Shown piece by piece: positions 21,403-29,088 of a stretch of 29,088 nucleotides of DNA. Under the pieces are notes generated by a model, which saw only the letters and a program-made list of their open reading frames with translations, was not told the origin of the DNA and searched no databases. Position numbers and translations under genes: made by a program. This DNA is from JAKQIM01 sp964633225. Lineage in GTDB: Bacteria; Chloroflexota; Anaerolineae; Anaerolineales; UBA4823. Position 1 is the first letter of the stretch. Every line of letters starts with the position of its first letter. The stretch is from contig CAZWFQ010000046.1 of the NCBI GenBank assembly GCA_964633225.1, forward strand, positions 1 through 29,088, given 5' to 3'.

Positions 21403-22191
21403 TCACAAGTTTTTTCGTACCAGTTCCACCAACCAGGCTTCTTCTTCAGGGATCTCTTCGCTCAAACGGGCGGCGGCTACCACCGGCAGCCAACTGCTCA
21501 GTTGGCCGCTTCCACCCGGGCAGCGTTGAAAATAGCGCCGCAGGTAGACCTGCTGGAACCAACCGCGCAGCCACTGCACCAACTAGGGCATGGGGGTTCC
21601 CGGCGGCAGCGTTCTTCCACCCAGCAGCAGGCAGGTGCGGGCTACGTCTGCCTGGGGGTTGCCGCTGGTGGCATCGATCCAATCGATCACCACCGGCCCG
21701 CGCCCGCTCAACAGCACATTATCCGGGTGGAAATCGCCGTGGCAAAGCTGTTCTCCCATCGGCAGGCGGCGCAAGGCCAGCAGTGCCGCGTGGCGGAGAA
21801 ATTCTGACAGTGCTGCGGCATGTTGGATCTTATGCTGCAAGCGTTCGTGCTGGTCGGGCAGGTCATTGCAGGTGCGGCTGTGCATATCAATGTGCAGGTC
21901 AGCCAGGAGCTGCGCCAGGGCCGCCAACCGCCAGGGTTTTTGGCGCAATACCTCCAGCATCGAGACTCCATCCAGCCGTTCAAATTCCAACCCTGGGCGT
22001 CCATTGACCTGTACCACCTGGCCCACATCTGGCGCCGCCGGCCAGGCCTCCCGGGCGATGCGCGCCTGGCGCGCTTCGTACTCTGCTGCCGAGGCAGGCA
22101 TCCATTCGCGAAATAGCTTGAGCACCTGGCCCTCTTTCCACGCATATACCTCGGCCGTGCGGCCTGTGGCAATTGGCGGGTCAAGCGGCAT
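21403..22191 (-). pseudogene. Aminoglycoside-phosphotransferase-like kinase broken by an in-frame amber stop
   Basis: Residues 1-202 form a protein-kinase-like phosphotransferase: HGDFHPDN at 151-158 gives catalytic D153 and N158, and VIDWIDA provides metal-binding D170. TAG at 21585-21583 then ends the frame. Reading on in the same frame gives 59 further codons to TGA at 21405-21403. These encode a helical C-terminal lobe that looks native (VYLRRYFQRC, WLPVVAAARLSEEIPEEE), so the gene was originally about 262 residues. The full-length end lies just before the NUDIX start, as in a compact operon. A CAG-to-TAG change is the simplest cause. TAG ends several intact genes here, so recoding is unlikely. 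Catalytic residues are kept, so the truncated form might be partly functional; assembly error is also possible. Confidence 0.75.
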
Positions 22192-22235
22192 GGCTCAATC
22201 CTACCCCCTGGTGCGTCGGCACCGCTTACAGGTCA

Positions 22236-23606
22236 TCATACCAGCCTGCCTGACCAGGCCTCATACCGGTGACCGCGGCGCTCATCATCCTTGTAGAAGG
22301 CCAGGTAGGTCATCAACTGGTAAGGGATGAATTTTTGCTCTTCGGGGCGGTAGCGGGTCAGGTCGTAATAGGTGCGCCAGGTGCCGGTGTTGACCATGAT
22401 CTGGTAGGCCAGCCGGTCGCCCACGTGGTACGTATCCAGGGGCACAATTTCGTGGTGGTGGGTGTGACCATAAACGATAAAATCGGCTCGCCGGCTGGTA
22501 AAGGCCGCCTCGGTGATGGCATGATTGGCAAAGGACAGCTCATCACTCCACAGCTTTTTCTGGATCCAGGTCATCAGGTCGTTGATGCTTTCAAAAGAAG
22601 CCAATTTCGTCACCTTAAGCACCATTTCCAGGCCATCCACGCTGTCAAAGGGGTTCAGGGCATTGTCGTGGGCGCGGACGAATTTCATGCTCAGGAATTC
22701 TCCCGCCAGTTCATCCCAAACGGCCTTGACCCTGGCCTGGACGCTGGGGGCGCCGCCGTACTGCCGCACCTGGCTGCTGATCCACAGCGGGGCCGCCACG
22801 CTGGGGCGGATATTGGTGATTTCGTGCAGTTCGCGGTAGAAGCTGTCGGGCAGTATGCCGCTGAGGCGATTCTCAACTTCGATTGGGAAGCGGTTGAGCA
22901 GGTCAATGGCCAGCGCATCGCCCAGGGTTGAAACATCGCGCCCTTGTTTTTGGTCATAGTTGAACTTGTCGAAGTAGTCGCCATGCCTGGCAAAGACGCG
23001 ATGCTCGTCGAGCACCTGCATTAACAGATTGGATTCGTGGGGATCAAAGGGGAATAGTGTGGGCTCGTTTTGCAGGCCAAGGGTCTCGATGATCTCCTTG
23101 CGGATCTGGTCATAGGGTTCACCAGGCAGGTGGTACATCCAGTCGTGATTGCCCACCATGTAGTGGATGTGCACCTTCACCGGGATGCGCCCGCCGACAT
23201 CGGTCGCCGGGTTGCCGCGCATATCGGCCGGCGGCAGCACAATCGCTTCGCCAGAAGCAAGCTGGCGGAAAATAGCAAAGCTCTGGGCGTTGGCCCTTAA
23301 GATGGCGCGCGTGATCTGCAGCAGCTTGGCGGGCAGCTCTGGCTGGTTGGGGTCACTCCAGGGGCGGGCATAACCCGGTTCGCCGGGCCTCTCGGTCAGC
23401 CAAAGGGCTGAGTGGATCGTCTCCAGGATATCTCCCAGCAGCAGCAAGTGCATCTCTTCGATCGGCCGGTAGCGGCCATCATCGCGCACCGAGGCGGTCA
23501 GGGCCATCTGCTCCAGCCGGTCGCGAAAGATGCGAAAAGCGTCTGCCGAAAGCGTTTTCCCACAGGTGTTGTCGCCCATGTGCAGGTCACTGATAATGAT
23601 TAACAT
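22236..23606 (-). CDS. Calcineurin-like metallophosphoesterase
   Basis: A 456-residue dinuclear metallophosphoesterase. All five motifs are present: D7-L-H9 (SDLHMGD), G-D59 (LLLGDILE), G-N153-H154-D (VGNHDW), H208-G-D (ARHGDYFD) and G-H381-T-H383 (YGHTHHHE). The core is expanded by about 170 residues of mainly helical insert (215-370) before the last motif. AGGAG precedes the ATG and the gene starts 12 nt after HerA, so it belongs to the same operon. In archaea HerA-NurA travels with the Mre11 nuclease of this same superfamily, so a DNA-end nuclease role is attractive. The sequence is not clearly Mre11, and UDP-sugar or protein phosphatase activities are alternatives. Confidence 0.82.
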   Translation of the reverse strand: MLIIISDLHMGDNTCGKTLSADAFRIFRDRLEQMALTASVRDDGRYRPIEEMHLLLLGDILETIHSALWLTERPGEPGYARPWSDPNQPELPAKLLQITRAILRANAQSFAIFRQLASGEAIVLPPADMRGNPATDVGGRIPVKVHIHYMVGNHDWMYHLPGEPYDQIRKEIIETLGLQNEPTLFPFDPHESNLLMQVLDEHRVFARHGDYFDKFNYDQKQGRDVSTLGDALAIDLLNRFPIEVENRLSGILPDSFYRELHEITNIRPSVAAPLWISSQVRQYGGAPSVQARVKAVWDELAGEFLSMKFVRAHDNALNPFDSVDGLEMVLKVTKLASFESINDLMTWIQKKLWSDELSFANHAITEAAFTSRRADFIVYGHTHHHEIVPLDTYHVGDRLAYQIMVNTGTWRTYYDLTRYRPEEQKFIPYQLMTYLAFYKDDERRGHRYEAWSGRLV

Positions 23607-23618
23607 CGGCCTTTGCTC

Positions 23619-25223
23619 CTAAAATCCCAGCTCGTTCAAGATCTGATCTGTGCTGCGCAGGCCCCCGGATTTGCTTAACAGCTCTTCCCAAAATTTGTCG
23701 TCATAGCGGCGAGAGCGCACCGGCAGCGGCATGGGCACGCCCCAACCCAACAGCAACACCTCTTCTTTGGCCTGCAGGTGCGCCAGCATGCCGCGTAGCG
23801 CCTCGCGCCCTGCCAGGCCCGAAAGCACAGCATGGATGTCGTCTTCGTCGCCCAGCCAGCCCGAAATGCGCGTCCCAAGCTGCGACATCACCTCGTCGTA
23901 GATCTGCGATGGGCGCTGGTCAATGATCAGCAGGGTCACATAGTATTTACGCATCTCGCGTGCAATGGTGCTGAAGGTGGTTTGGGCTGCCATCTCACGA
24001 TTGAGCAGCTTGTGCGCCTCTTCGACCACAATTACCAGGGGGCGCGGTTCATCTTTCCCGGTCGAACGGAAGGCATTGGTGCGCTGTTCCCAGGCAGCAC
24101 GGATGCGCCGGGTGAGCAAGTTGGCTACCAGCAGGTAGTCCAGGTCGCTTTCAAAGTCACCAAAAGAGAGTACCACATGCTGCCCGCTGCCCAACGCTTT
24201 AACGATCTCGCCGATCGTGTCGGCGGCAGGTTTTTCAACAATGTAGGGTTTATTGAACAAGCGGCCCAGCTTGGAATGCAGGCCCTCCGCCGCCGCCACG
24301 TTCACGCCCGTCCGGTTGGCCCAGGCGGCTACGCTGTTGGGGGCGGGGATCTTCTTGCCATTTTCATCTTCGACCATGTCGCCGCTTTTTAGCTCTTTAA
24401 AGGCCGAGAACCAGCCCTCGCGCCCAAAGCTGCTGGCGAGCGCCTCCAACGTGGTGGGGGTGGTTTCCTTCAGGTTCAGCTCGCGCGTCAGCATCTCGAT
24501 ATCTTCAGGGGCAATGTCTTTGCGGGCAATCTCCAGGTTGAAATCAGGCGCCTGGCCGCGGATCTTTGCCCCGGCACCCAGGCCCACCACCCGCACCCGG
24601 CTGGAGAACTTGGTCTTCAGACCGATGACGCGCTTGCCGGTATCTGAGGCGGTGTCGTCAAAGCCGTATTCGTTGTGCATGTCGAAGACCAGCACCGAAG
24701 CGGCGTTATACTGGATCAGCCCGGCCAACACGATGCGTGCCAGGAAAGATTTGCCCGTGCCGGTGGCGCCAAAGACGCCCGAAGAGCGCTGTACGAACTT
24801 CGCCAGGTCCAGGCACACCGGATGGCCTTGTTCGCGGGTGTAGCCGATGACAAAATTGCCCTCTTTACCCGGCTGGCCAAAAATCTCGGCAATATCACCC
24901 GGCTGGGCCGGGCGTACCGGCGCGTGGTGCGGGGGCACGGTTTTGACCGGTATGGGGTGGGGGTCTTCGGGGTGTTCCAGCCGCCAGGCCGGATACTGGG
25001 GAGAAGCCGGATCGGGGCCGCGTTCCAGCATCAGCGCAGGCAGCACTTCCAGGTTGGTGAAGAGCGTTTGGCCGTGCAGCAAACGGGCCAGGTCGGCGGG
25101 CAGGCGTGTTTCGCTCTGCTCATCGGCAAAGCGAGGGTCCGTGGCGCCAAGCTGAAGATCCGTCACCAGGCCGTAGAACTGCCAATCGCCGCTTTCAATC
25201 ACCACAAAAGCCCCTTCTTGCAT
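23619..25223 (-). CDS. herA: HerA-type ATPase (DUF87 family), 5' end lost in scaffold gap
   Basis: 534 residues are visible from the gap edge to the stop. The region after the gap is the HAS-barrel (FVVIESGDWQFYGLVTDL and DPRFADEQ). The RecA/FtsK-like ATPase follows: Walker A GATGTGKS at visible residues 152-159, Walker B LVIVVEEAH at 396-404 with E401/E402, sensor Q436 in IIDQRPS, and R452 in GTRI. HerA forms a hexameric pump that works with NurA in DNA-end resection. The first ~20-30 residues are expected to be inside the N run; the visible Met at 25223 is probably internal. NurA and the HAS-barrel gene are immediately upstream and a metallophosphoesterase downstream. Confidence 0.9.
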   Translation of the reverse strand: MQEGAFVVIESGDWQFYGLVTDLQLGATDPRFADEQSETRLPADLARLLHGQTLFTNLEVLPALMLERGPDPASPQYPAWRLEHPEDPHPIPVKTVPPHHAPVRPAQPGDIAEIFGQPGKEGNFVIGYTREQGHPVCLDLAKFVQRSSGVFGATGTGKSFLARIVLAGLIQYNAASVLVFDMHNEYGFDDTASDTGKRVIGLKTKFSSRVRVVGLGAGAKIRGQAPDFNLEIARKDIAPEDIEMLTRELNLKETTPTTLEALASSFGREGWFSAFKELKSGDMVEDENGKKIPAPNSVAAWANRTGVNVAAAEGLHSKLGRLFNKPYIVEKPAADTIGEIVKALGSGQHVVLSFGDFESDLDYLLVANLLTRRIRAAWEQRTNAFRSTGKDEPRPLVIVVEEAHKLLNREMAAQTTFSTIAREMRKYYVTLLIIDQRPSQIYDEVMSQLGTRISGWLGDEDDIHAVLSGLAGREALRGMLAHLQAKEEVLLLGWGVPMPLPVRSRRYDDKFWEELLSKSGGLRSTDQILNELGF

Positions 25224-25323
25224 NNNNNNNNNNNNNNNNNNNNNNNNNNNNNNNNNNNNNNNNNNNNNNNNNNNNNNNNNNNNNNNNNNNNNNNNNNNNN
25301 NNNNNNNNNNNNNNNNNNNNNNN
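25224..25323. other. Scaffold gap of 100 Ns
   Basis: Exactly 100 undetermined bases, the conventional placeholder for a gap of unknown size. It hides the 3' end of the HAS-barrel gene and the 5' end of herA. One open frame appears to continue through it only because flanking frames happen to agree. Confidence 0.99.
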
Positions 25324-25799
25324 GCCTGGGCCTGCTGCACGTGCGCCGCCAGCAGCTCGCCCACGGGTAGATCGGCGGCGCGCAGGATGTGGCGGAAATA
25401 GCCAAAGCGCCCTGCTTCAGTGAACTGGCGCAGCTCCTCGCCCTCGCATAGGTAGATCACATCCAGGCTGAGCGGTGGGCGCGGCGGCAGCAGGTGCGAA
25501 ATGACCCCTTGCTGGCGGTAGCCGATTGCTAAGACGCTCATTTCTAGCGGCACATTACGGTTGATGCGGTTATCGGCGATGATGGCATCATCTACCCCCT
25601 CTGCAGTGACTAGCTGCCGCACCAGCCCATCATCGTCAATGTGGATATCATAGATCAATCCATAAACCTGGTAGCCTTCTGCCACGGGCACGCGCAGCAG
25701 CGCGCCAAAGGATGGAGCGTCCACCTGGTCCACGCGGCAGCCCACCACAAAACCGGATGTTCCGGCGCGCAGCAGCCTTCCGATCTCAATCGCTTTCAT
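25324..25799 (-). CDS. HAS-barrel protein upstream of HerA, 3' end lost in gap
   Basis: 158 residues are visible before the gap. They resemble the HAS-barrel proteins found next to HerA/NurA in Cyanobacteria and relatives: an N-terminal beta barrel (IGRLLRAGTSGFVVGCRV, PSFGALLRVP, YQVYGLIYDIHI) and then HLLPPRPPLSLDVIYLCE and FRHILRAADLPVGELLAAHV. The last two segments closely fit the end of that family before its final helix. The ATG at 25799 overlaps the NurA stop as ATGA. I therefore treat it as a separate gene, not as the N-terminus of HerA, which has its own barrel. It may regulate or dock onto the HerA ring; its biochemical function is unknown. Confidence 0.72.
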
Positions 25800-26971
25800 A
25801 GCTTGTGTCTTGTCCTTCCGCCCAGGTCTTTCCCGGCTTGTTTGAATGAGCGGCCCTCGACCGGAATGCCACGTTGCTTCAGTTCGTGGACGATCATCTG
25901 GGTCACTTCTTCTTGCTCATCGTGGCTCACCACTGCCGTTTCGTGGGCGCGGTGCAGCAGGTAGGGGTAAGGGCGCGCCCCCATGATGCGGCACTGGTGG
26001 ATCAATACGGCGTGCAGGCCGTTTAGCATGGCCTGGTCTTCGGCAACCCAGGCGGGGATCTCTACGCGTGCCAATCCCTGCCGCCCACGCCCCACATTTA
26101 AATAGAAGAAGTGCAGCCCCAGAGCGTCCTTGTACCGTTTAGCCGATTGTGACTGCATGGCAAACACTGCCGAGCGCTGTCCGGGCTTCAGCAGGTCGCG
26201 GTATAGGTCCAAATCCCGCACCCTCTGCAAGGGGCGGTAATCGCGCATCTCTTTGACTTGTTGCGAGTCGGCTTTGGCCACTTCTAGCAGGCGCACCACC
26301 AGCTCGGCAGATGGCTTATCGACATAGCCGGCAGTGGTAACCTTGGCCCGGTACATTTGCTCAAGAATGTGCAAATATTCGTCCAGGCTGCGCTGGAATT
26401 CGGCAGCTTCATCTCCCCCCTCGGCTTTGGTGCCCCATAATTCAATTGGCCCATCCGTGAACGTGATCACGGGGGCGGGCGCCTGGGCAGCCTGCTCAGC
26501 CAGCAGGGCGCGCTCTTTCAGGTCTCGCCTCAGCGACAGCATTGTGTCGCTGAGAAAAGATGCCTGGGTGTCATAGAATAATTTACAGGCTTTGAAAATG
26601 ACAGGCGGACTGCCGGCAGCGTGCTGCATTTGGATCACCCCCACGTTCACCAGGCCGTATTCTACCTCGGCGTGCCGGTCCACGAAGATCTGTGAACCAT
26701 CCGCCGCCAAAATACTGGCCTGGGCTGGCAGGGGCGGCAGGTCAATGCAGGCATCTAAATGCTCGTTAACGGGCAGGGCGCAGCGCAGCGATGGATCATA
26801 GCTGCGCACCACTTCTTGCACTTTCAGGCGCAGCTCCTCGATGCGCCCGGCATGGATTTCCAGCAGTCGCAAGGCCTCTGCCCGCCGTTCGTCCAACTCT
26901 TGCTGGCGTTGGAGCGCATTTGCCCCCAGCTCTTTGACTTGTTGGCGGACTTGTTGGAAATCCAGGGCCAT
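25796..26971 (-). CDS. nurA: NurA-domain nuclease
   Basis: A 391-residue NurA nuclease. Motif I is D91 in ILAADGSQIF, an acidic residue D173 lies in ITFTDGPIELW, and the C-terminal H340-R-A-H343 and H350-D351 cluster (YPYLLHRAHE, VVSHDEQEE) completes the RNase H-like active site. The N-terminal 60 residues are a helical coiled region. NurA acts as a 5'-3' exo/endonuclease and pairs physically with HerA for end resection in double-strand-break repair. It starts one base after the PilZ stop (TAA-A-ATG) and overlaps the HAS-barrel gene start by 4 nt, so PilZ, NurA and HAS are strongly coupled. Confidence 0.9.
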   Translation of the reverse strand: MALDFQQVRQQVKELGANALQRQQELDERRAEALRLLEIHAGRIEELRLKVQEVVRSYDPSLRCALPVNEHLDACIDLPPLPAQASILAADGSQIFVDRHAEVEYGLVNVGVIQMQHAAGSPPVIFKACKLFYDTQASFLSDTMLSLRRDLKERALLAEQAAQAPAPVITFTDGPIELWGTKAEGGDEAAEFQRSLDEYLHILEQMYRAKVTTAGYVDKPSAELVVRLLEVAKADSQQVKEMRDYRPLQRVRDLDLYRDLLKPGQRSAVFAMQSQSAKRYKDALGLHFFYLNVGRGRQGLARVEIPAWVAEDQAMLNGLHAVLIHQCRIMGARPYPYLLHRAHETAVVSHDEQEEVTQMIVHELKQRGIPVEGRSFKQAGKDLGGRTRHKL

Positions 26972-26972
26972 T

Positions 26973-27677
26973 TTACCCGGCTTTGCCTTTACACATCGAT
27001 TCGAAGATCAACTGCAGCTCGCCCAGCGTTTCTTTTTCGCGCTGCTGGATGTAACTTTGCAGCAGTGGTTCAACCTCAGGGTTGGGAAAGATGCGGATAC
27101 CCAGGCGGTGCAAAAAGGTGCCTTCCTGGTCTACCACATTGGTCACCGTGCCATTGAAGCGGATGATCGTTTCTGTGTTGGGTAAACGGAAGTCGACGTA
27201 AACTTCCTTTTCCTTTTCAACCGATAGGTCACCGTAGATGTAGGCAGCAAAAGTGCAGACCCCCACACCAAGCGAAGAGATGTCAGCGATCTTACCGCCA
27301 ATGCGCCGCCTGCCATCGTATATTTCGGCGTCAATGGGCTCGTTGGGATGGACGCGGATACTTGTGCGCTGCCCCACCTTGTTGCCGCTTTCTATAAATT
27401 CCATCAGCCCCACGCGCTGTTTGGGCACATCCACCCCCACCACATTGGCGCGATAGGTCTGCAGCAGCCGCTGGCTTTGGAGATAGGTCTTGCCCTCCAG
27501 GGCCATGCACACCGCCTGGTGCGGATGCACCGCCAGGCCCACCATGCCGCGATCCACCGCCACAATGGTGGCTGGATAATTGATCGGAAAGCCGCGGTAC
27601 GTGTTGAGCAGGGTAACGCTCTCGTTATCGTTAGAAATCTTGCGGAAGATGGTCATCAATTCATCGTTTGCTTCCAT
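26973..27677 (-). CDS. PilZ-domain protein (YcgR-like), putative c-di-GMP receptor
   Basis: A 234-residue protein with an N-terminal flagellar-brake (YcgR-N)-like barrel (about 1-95) and a PilZ domain from about 98. The c-di-GMP motifs are intact: R104-T-S-I-R108 (R-x3-R) and D132-I-S134-S-L-G137 (D-x-S-x2-G). GAGGAG lies 8 nt before the ATG at 27677, which is preferred over a GTG three codons upstream. The stop is one base from the nurA start, so it is the first gene of the NurA-HerA operon. A c-di-GMP receptor heading a DNA-resection operon is unusual; alternatively the linkage is purely positional. Confidence 0.83.
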   Translation of the reverse strand: MEANDELMTIFRKISNDNESVTLLNTYRGFPINYPATIVAVDRGMVGLAVHPHQAVCMALEGKTYLQSQRLLQTYRANVVGVDVPKQRVGLMEFIESGNKVGQRTSIRVHPNEPIDAEIYDGRRRIGGKIADISSLGVGVCTFAAYIYGDLSVEKEKEVYVDFRLPNTETIIRFNGTVTNVVDQEGTFLHRLGIRIFPNPEVEPLLQSYIQQREKETLGELQLIFESMCKGKAG

Positions 27678-27693
27678 CCCACACACTCCTCAC

Positions 27694-27722
27694 CGTATAC
27701 ACTTCAAAAGAAGTCGATACAA
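27694..27722 (-). promoter_or_regulatory. Possible promoter before the PilZ gene
   Basis: Minus-strand TTGTAT (27722-27717), 17-nt spacer, TATACG (27699-27694). The predicted start falls at about 27687, inside the Shine-Dalgarno, which weakens the call. The spacer carries a small inverted repeat ACTTC-AAAA-GAAGT. A TATACT further upstream lacks a good -35. The PilZ gene may instead be read from the ATPase transcript. Confidence 0.3.
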
Positions 27723-27729
27723 GTATATT

Positions 27730-29088
27730 TTACGCCATCTTAAGCTTTTTTTGCGCATCTTGCTTGCGCAAAATGAATTTGAGTATTTCTTCGGAAATTG
27801 CCGGGATGACAGACAGGCCCAAGATCACACCCCATTCAGCCAGGCTGGGCATGTGGGTGTTAAAGATGGGCTGTAAGAACGGCAGACCTACAACCGCCAT
27901 CATCAAGACTAGCGAAAGCCCCACGGCATACTGCATGTATTTGTTGGAAAAGACGCCAATCTGGAAGATCGAGGCGCGTTCAGAGCGAACGGTGTAAGCA
28001 CGCAGCAGCTCGCACATCGAAAGCGTTACGAAGGCCATCGTTTCGGCAGTTTGCACATCGACACCGGTGTAATCAAAACGCAGTAAGAAAAGGAGCGGAT
28101 TCTCGCCAGCCGGCAGATGCCCCTGGGCGCCCAACTCCCACAGCAGGCCGATCACAAAGGCCCCCAGCGTGGCGAAGGTCTGTGCAAAGCCCTGCAGGAT
28201 CAAGCCGGAGCTCATCGAACGGTTGATGATGGGTTCATTGGTGGGGCGCGGCGGGCGCTGCATGGTATCGGGGTCGCCCTTTTCCATTGCCAGTGCCAGG
28301 GCCGGCGCTCCGTCGGTCAACAGGTTCAGCCACAGCAATTGAATGACCGTCAGAGGGGAGGGCAGGCCGGCCAGCGTGGCCAGGAAGATAATAGCAATCT
28401 CGGCCACGTTTGATGAAAGCAGGAAGTAGACGAATTTGCGGATGTTCTCGTAAATGATGCGTCCCTGTTCAACCGCGGCCACAATGCTGGCGTAGTTGTC
28501 ATCCGTCAGCACCATGTCGGCGCTGCCTTTGGCCACGTCGGTGCCGGTGATGCCCATGGCAACGCCGATGTTGGCGCGCTTAATGGATGGGGCATCGTTC
28601 ACCCCGTCGCCGGTCATCGCAACCACCTCGCCGCGAGAGCGCAGGGCATCCACAATGCGCATCTTGTGCTCTGGCGAGACGCGTGCAAACACATCGGTCG
28701 TTGCCACCTGCTCTGTCAATTGCGCGTCGGTCATGGCGTTCAAATCATGGCCGCTTAACACCTTGTGCCCGGGCCGCAGCAGGCCGATAGATTGGGCAAT
28801 GGCGCGCGCCGTGTTGGCGTAGTCGCCGGTGATCATGATGGTGCGGATGCCCGCGGCCAGGGCATTCTTCAGCGCAGGCGCCACCTCGGGCCGGGGCGGA
28901 TCGATCATGCCGATCAGCCCAACAAAGACCAAGTCCTTTTCCAGGGCAGCGGCGTTGCTGGTATCGGGCATATCAGATGTAAGCCGATATGCCATGCCCA
29001 GCACGCGCAGTGCCTGCTGGCTCATTTGGTCGTTGGCCTCCAGGATGCGCTGGCGGGTTGCCTCGTCCAACGGGGCCGGGGTATCGTC
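27730..29088 (-). CDS. P-type Ca2+-transporting ATPase (P2A), C-terminal part
   Basis: The last 452 residues of a cation pump; the frame runs open to the window edge, so the 5' part with the DKTGT phosphorylation site lies outside. Visible hallmarks are IMITGDYANTARAIA, the hinge MTGDGVNDAPSIKRA, VAMGITGTDVAKGSADMVL, and six C-terminal membrane helices. M5 has FLLSSNVAEI and M6 has LLWLNLLTDGAPALALA, matching the N-x2-E and N-x2-T-D calcium ligands of SERCA-type pumps. Ca2+ export is therefore favoured over Na+/K+ or Mg2+ transport. The stop is 52 nt before the PilZ start, so they may share a transcript. Confidence 0.9.
   Translation of the reverse strand, partial: DDTPAPLDEATRQRILEANDQMSQQALRVLGMAYRLTSDMPDTSNAAALEKDLVFVGLIGMIDPPRPEVAPALKNALAAGIRTIMITGDYANTARAIAQSIGLLRPGHKVLSGHDLNAMTDAQLTEQVATTDVFARVSPEHKMRIVDALRSRGEVVAMTGDGVNDAPSIKRANIGVAMGITGTDVAKGSADMVLTDDNYASIVAAVEQGRIIYENIRKFVYFLLSSNVAEIAIIFLATLAGLPSPLTVIQLLWLNLLTDGAPALALAMEKGDPDTMQRPPRPTNEPIINRSMSSGLILQGFAQTFATLGAFVIGLLWELGAQGHLPAGENPLLFLLRFDYTGVDVQTAETMAFVTLSMCELLRAYTVRSERASIFQIGVFSNKYMQYAVGLSLVLMMAVVGLPFLQPIFNTHMPSLAEWGVILGLSVIPAISEEILKFILRKQDAQKKLKMA

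Noticed and set aside
21583..21585. Amber codon as a reassigned sense codon in this organism
   Set aside because: TAG ends several intact genes here: the ParB-like gene, beta-CASP, aldehyde dehydrogenase, the small membrane protein and the HIT-like gene.
23619..25799. A single 726-residue HerA protein
   Set aside because: It depends on translating 100 Ns. The two sides match different neighbouring families, so I list two partial genes.
1..29088. CRISPR arrays, tRNA or rRNA genes, insertion sequences, prophage
   Set aside because: I saw no regularly spaced repeats, cloverleaf or rRNA-like segments, transposase motifs or phage structural genes on either strand; a tRNA scan would settle the RNA part.

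Overview
The window is a GC-rich, gene-dense bacterial chromosome segment. One scaffold gap (100 Ns at 25224-25323) shows it comes from a draft or metagenome assembly. The combination of a NurA / HAS-barrel / HerA cluster, an NfeD-slipin pair, a GctAB-like CoA-transferase and WD40 lipoprotein architecture best fits Chloroflexota (Anaerolineae-like). That placement is an impression from remembered family composition, not a computed one. I saw no rRNA, tRNA, CRISPR array, transposase or phage gene, so most of the window is ordinary chromosome.

Layout. 1-2020 (+): a DEDDh exonuclease translationally coupled to an uncharacterised protein with a nucleotidyltransferase-like motif. 2052-2160: two strong hairpins between convergent genes. 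2159-5578 (-): a MuiA-like DUF4139 protein, a small ParB-like protein and a LacI-family regulator. Three identical palindromic operators lie here, one in the lacI promoter and two in front of the ParB-like gene, which points to a self-contained regulon. 5880-11749 (+): NfeD and slipin (membrane microdomain pair), a GNAT acetyltransferase, RNase D, a beta-CASP nuclease and a WD40 lipoprotein. 11762-17093 (-): a Cys-based phosphatase, then an operon reading aldehyde dehydrogenase, small membrane protein, CoA-transferase alpha and beta, galactokinase from one good sigma-70-type promoter. 17211-18757 (+): an alpha/beta hydrolase and a DUF429 protein. 18754-20432 (-): an HIT-like protein and a YcaQ/AlkX-type DNA glycosylase. 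20480-20932 (+): a DUF5946 protein. 20910-29088 (-): P-type Ca2+ ATPase (cut by the window end), PilZ protein, NurA, HAS-barrel protein, HerA, metallophosphoesterase, an aminoglycoside-phosphotransferase-like gene broken by an in-frame amber codon, and a NUDIX hydrolase.

The most interesting part is the 3' third: a tightly packed PilZ-NurA-HAS-HerA-metallophosphoesterase operon, which looks like a bacterial version of the archaeal DNA-end-resection module with a c-di-GMP-type domain at its head. The long open frame through the N gap is almost certainly two genes joined artificially. Other points are the three-operator LacI regulon, a set of promoters whose -10 box sits only 6-8 nt before the start codon (leaderless mRNAs), a possible family of intergenic palindromes sharing a 10-nt core, and the amber-interrupted kinase.

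Start codons were moved from the longest open frame wherever a Shine-Dalgarno sequence, promoter or operator decided it. Family names rest on motifs I can read and on memory of the families; no database search was run.
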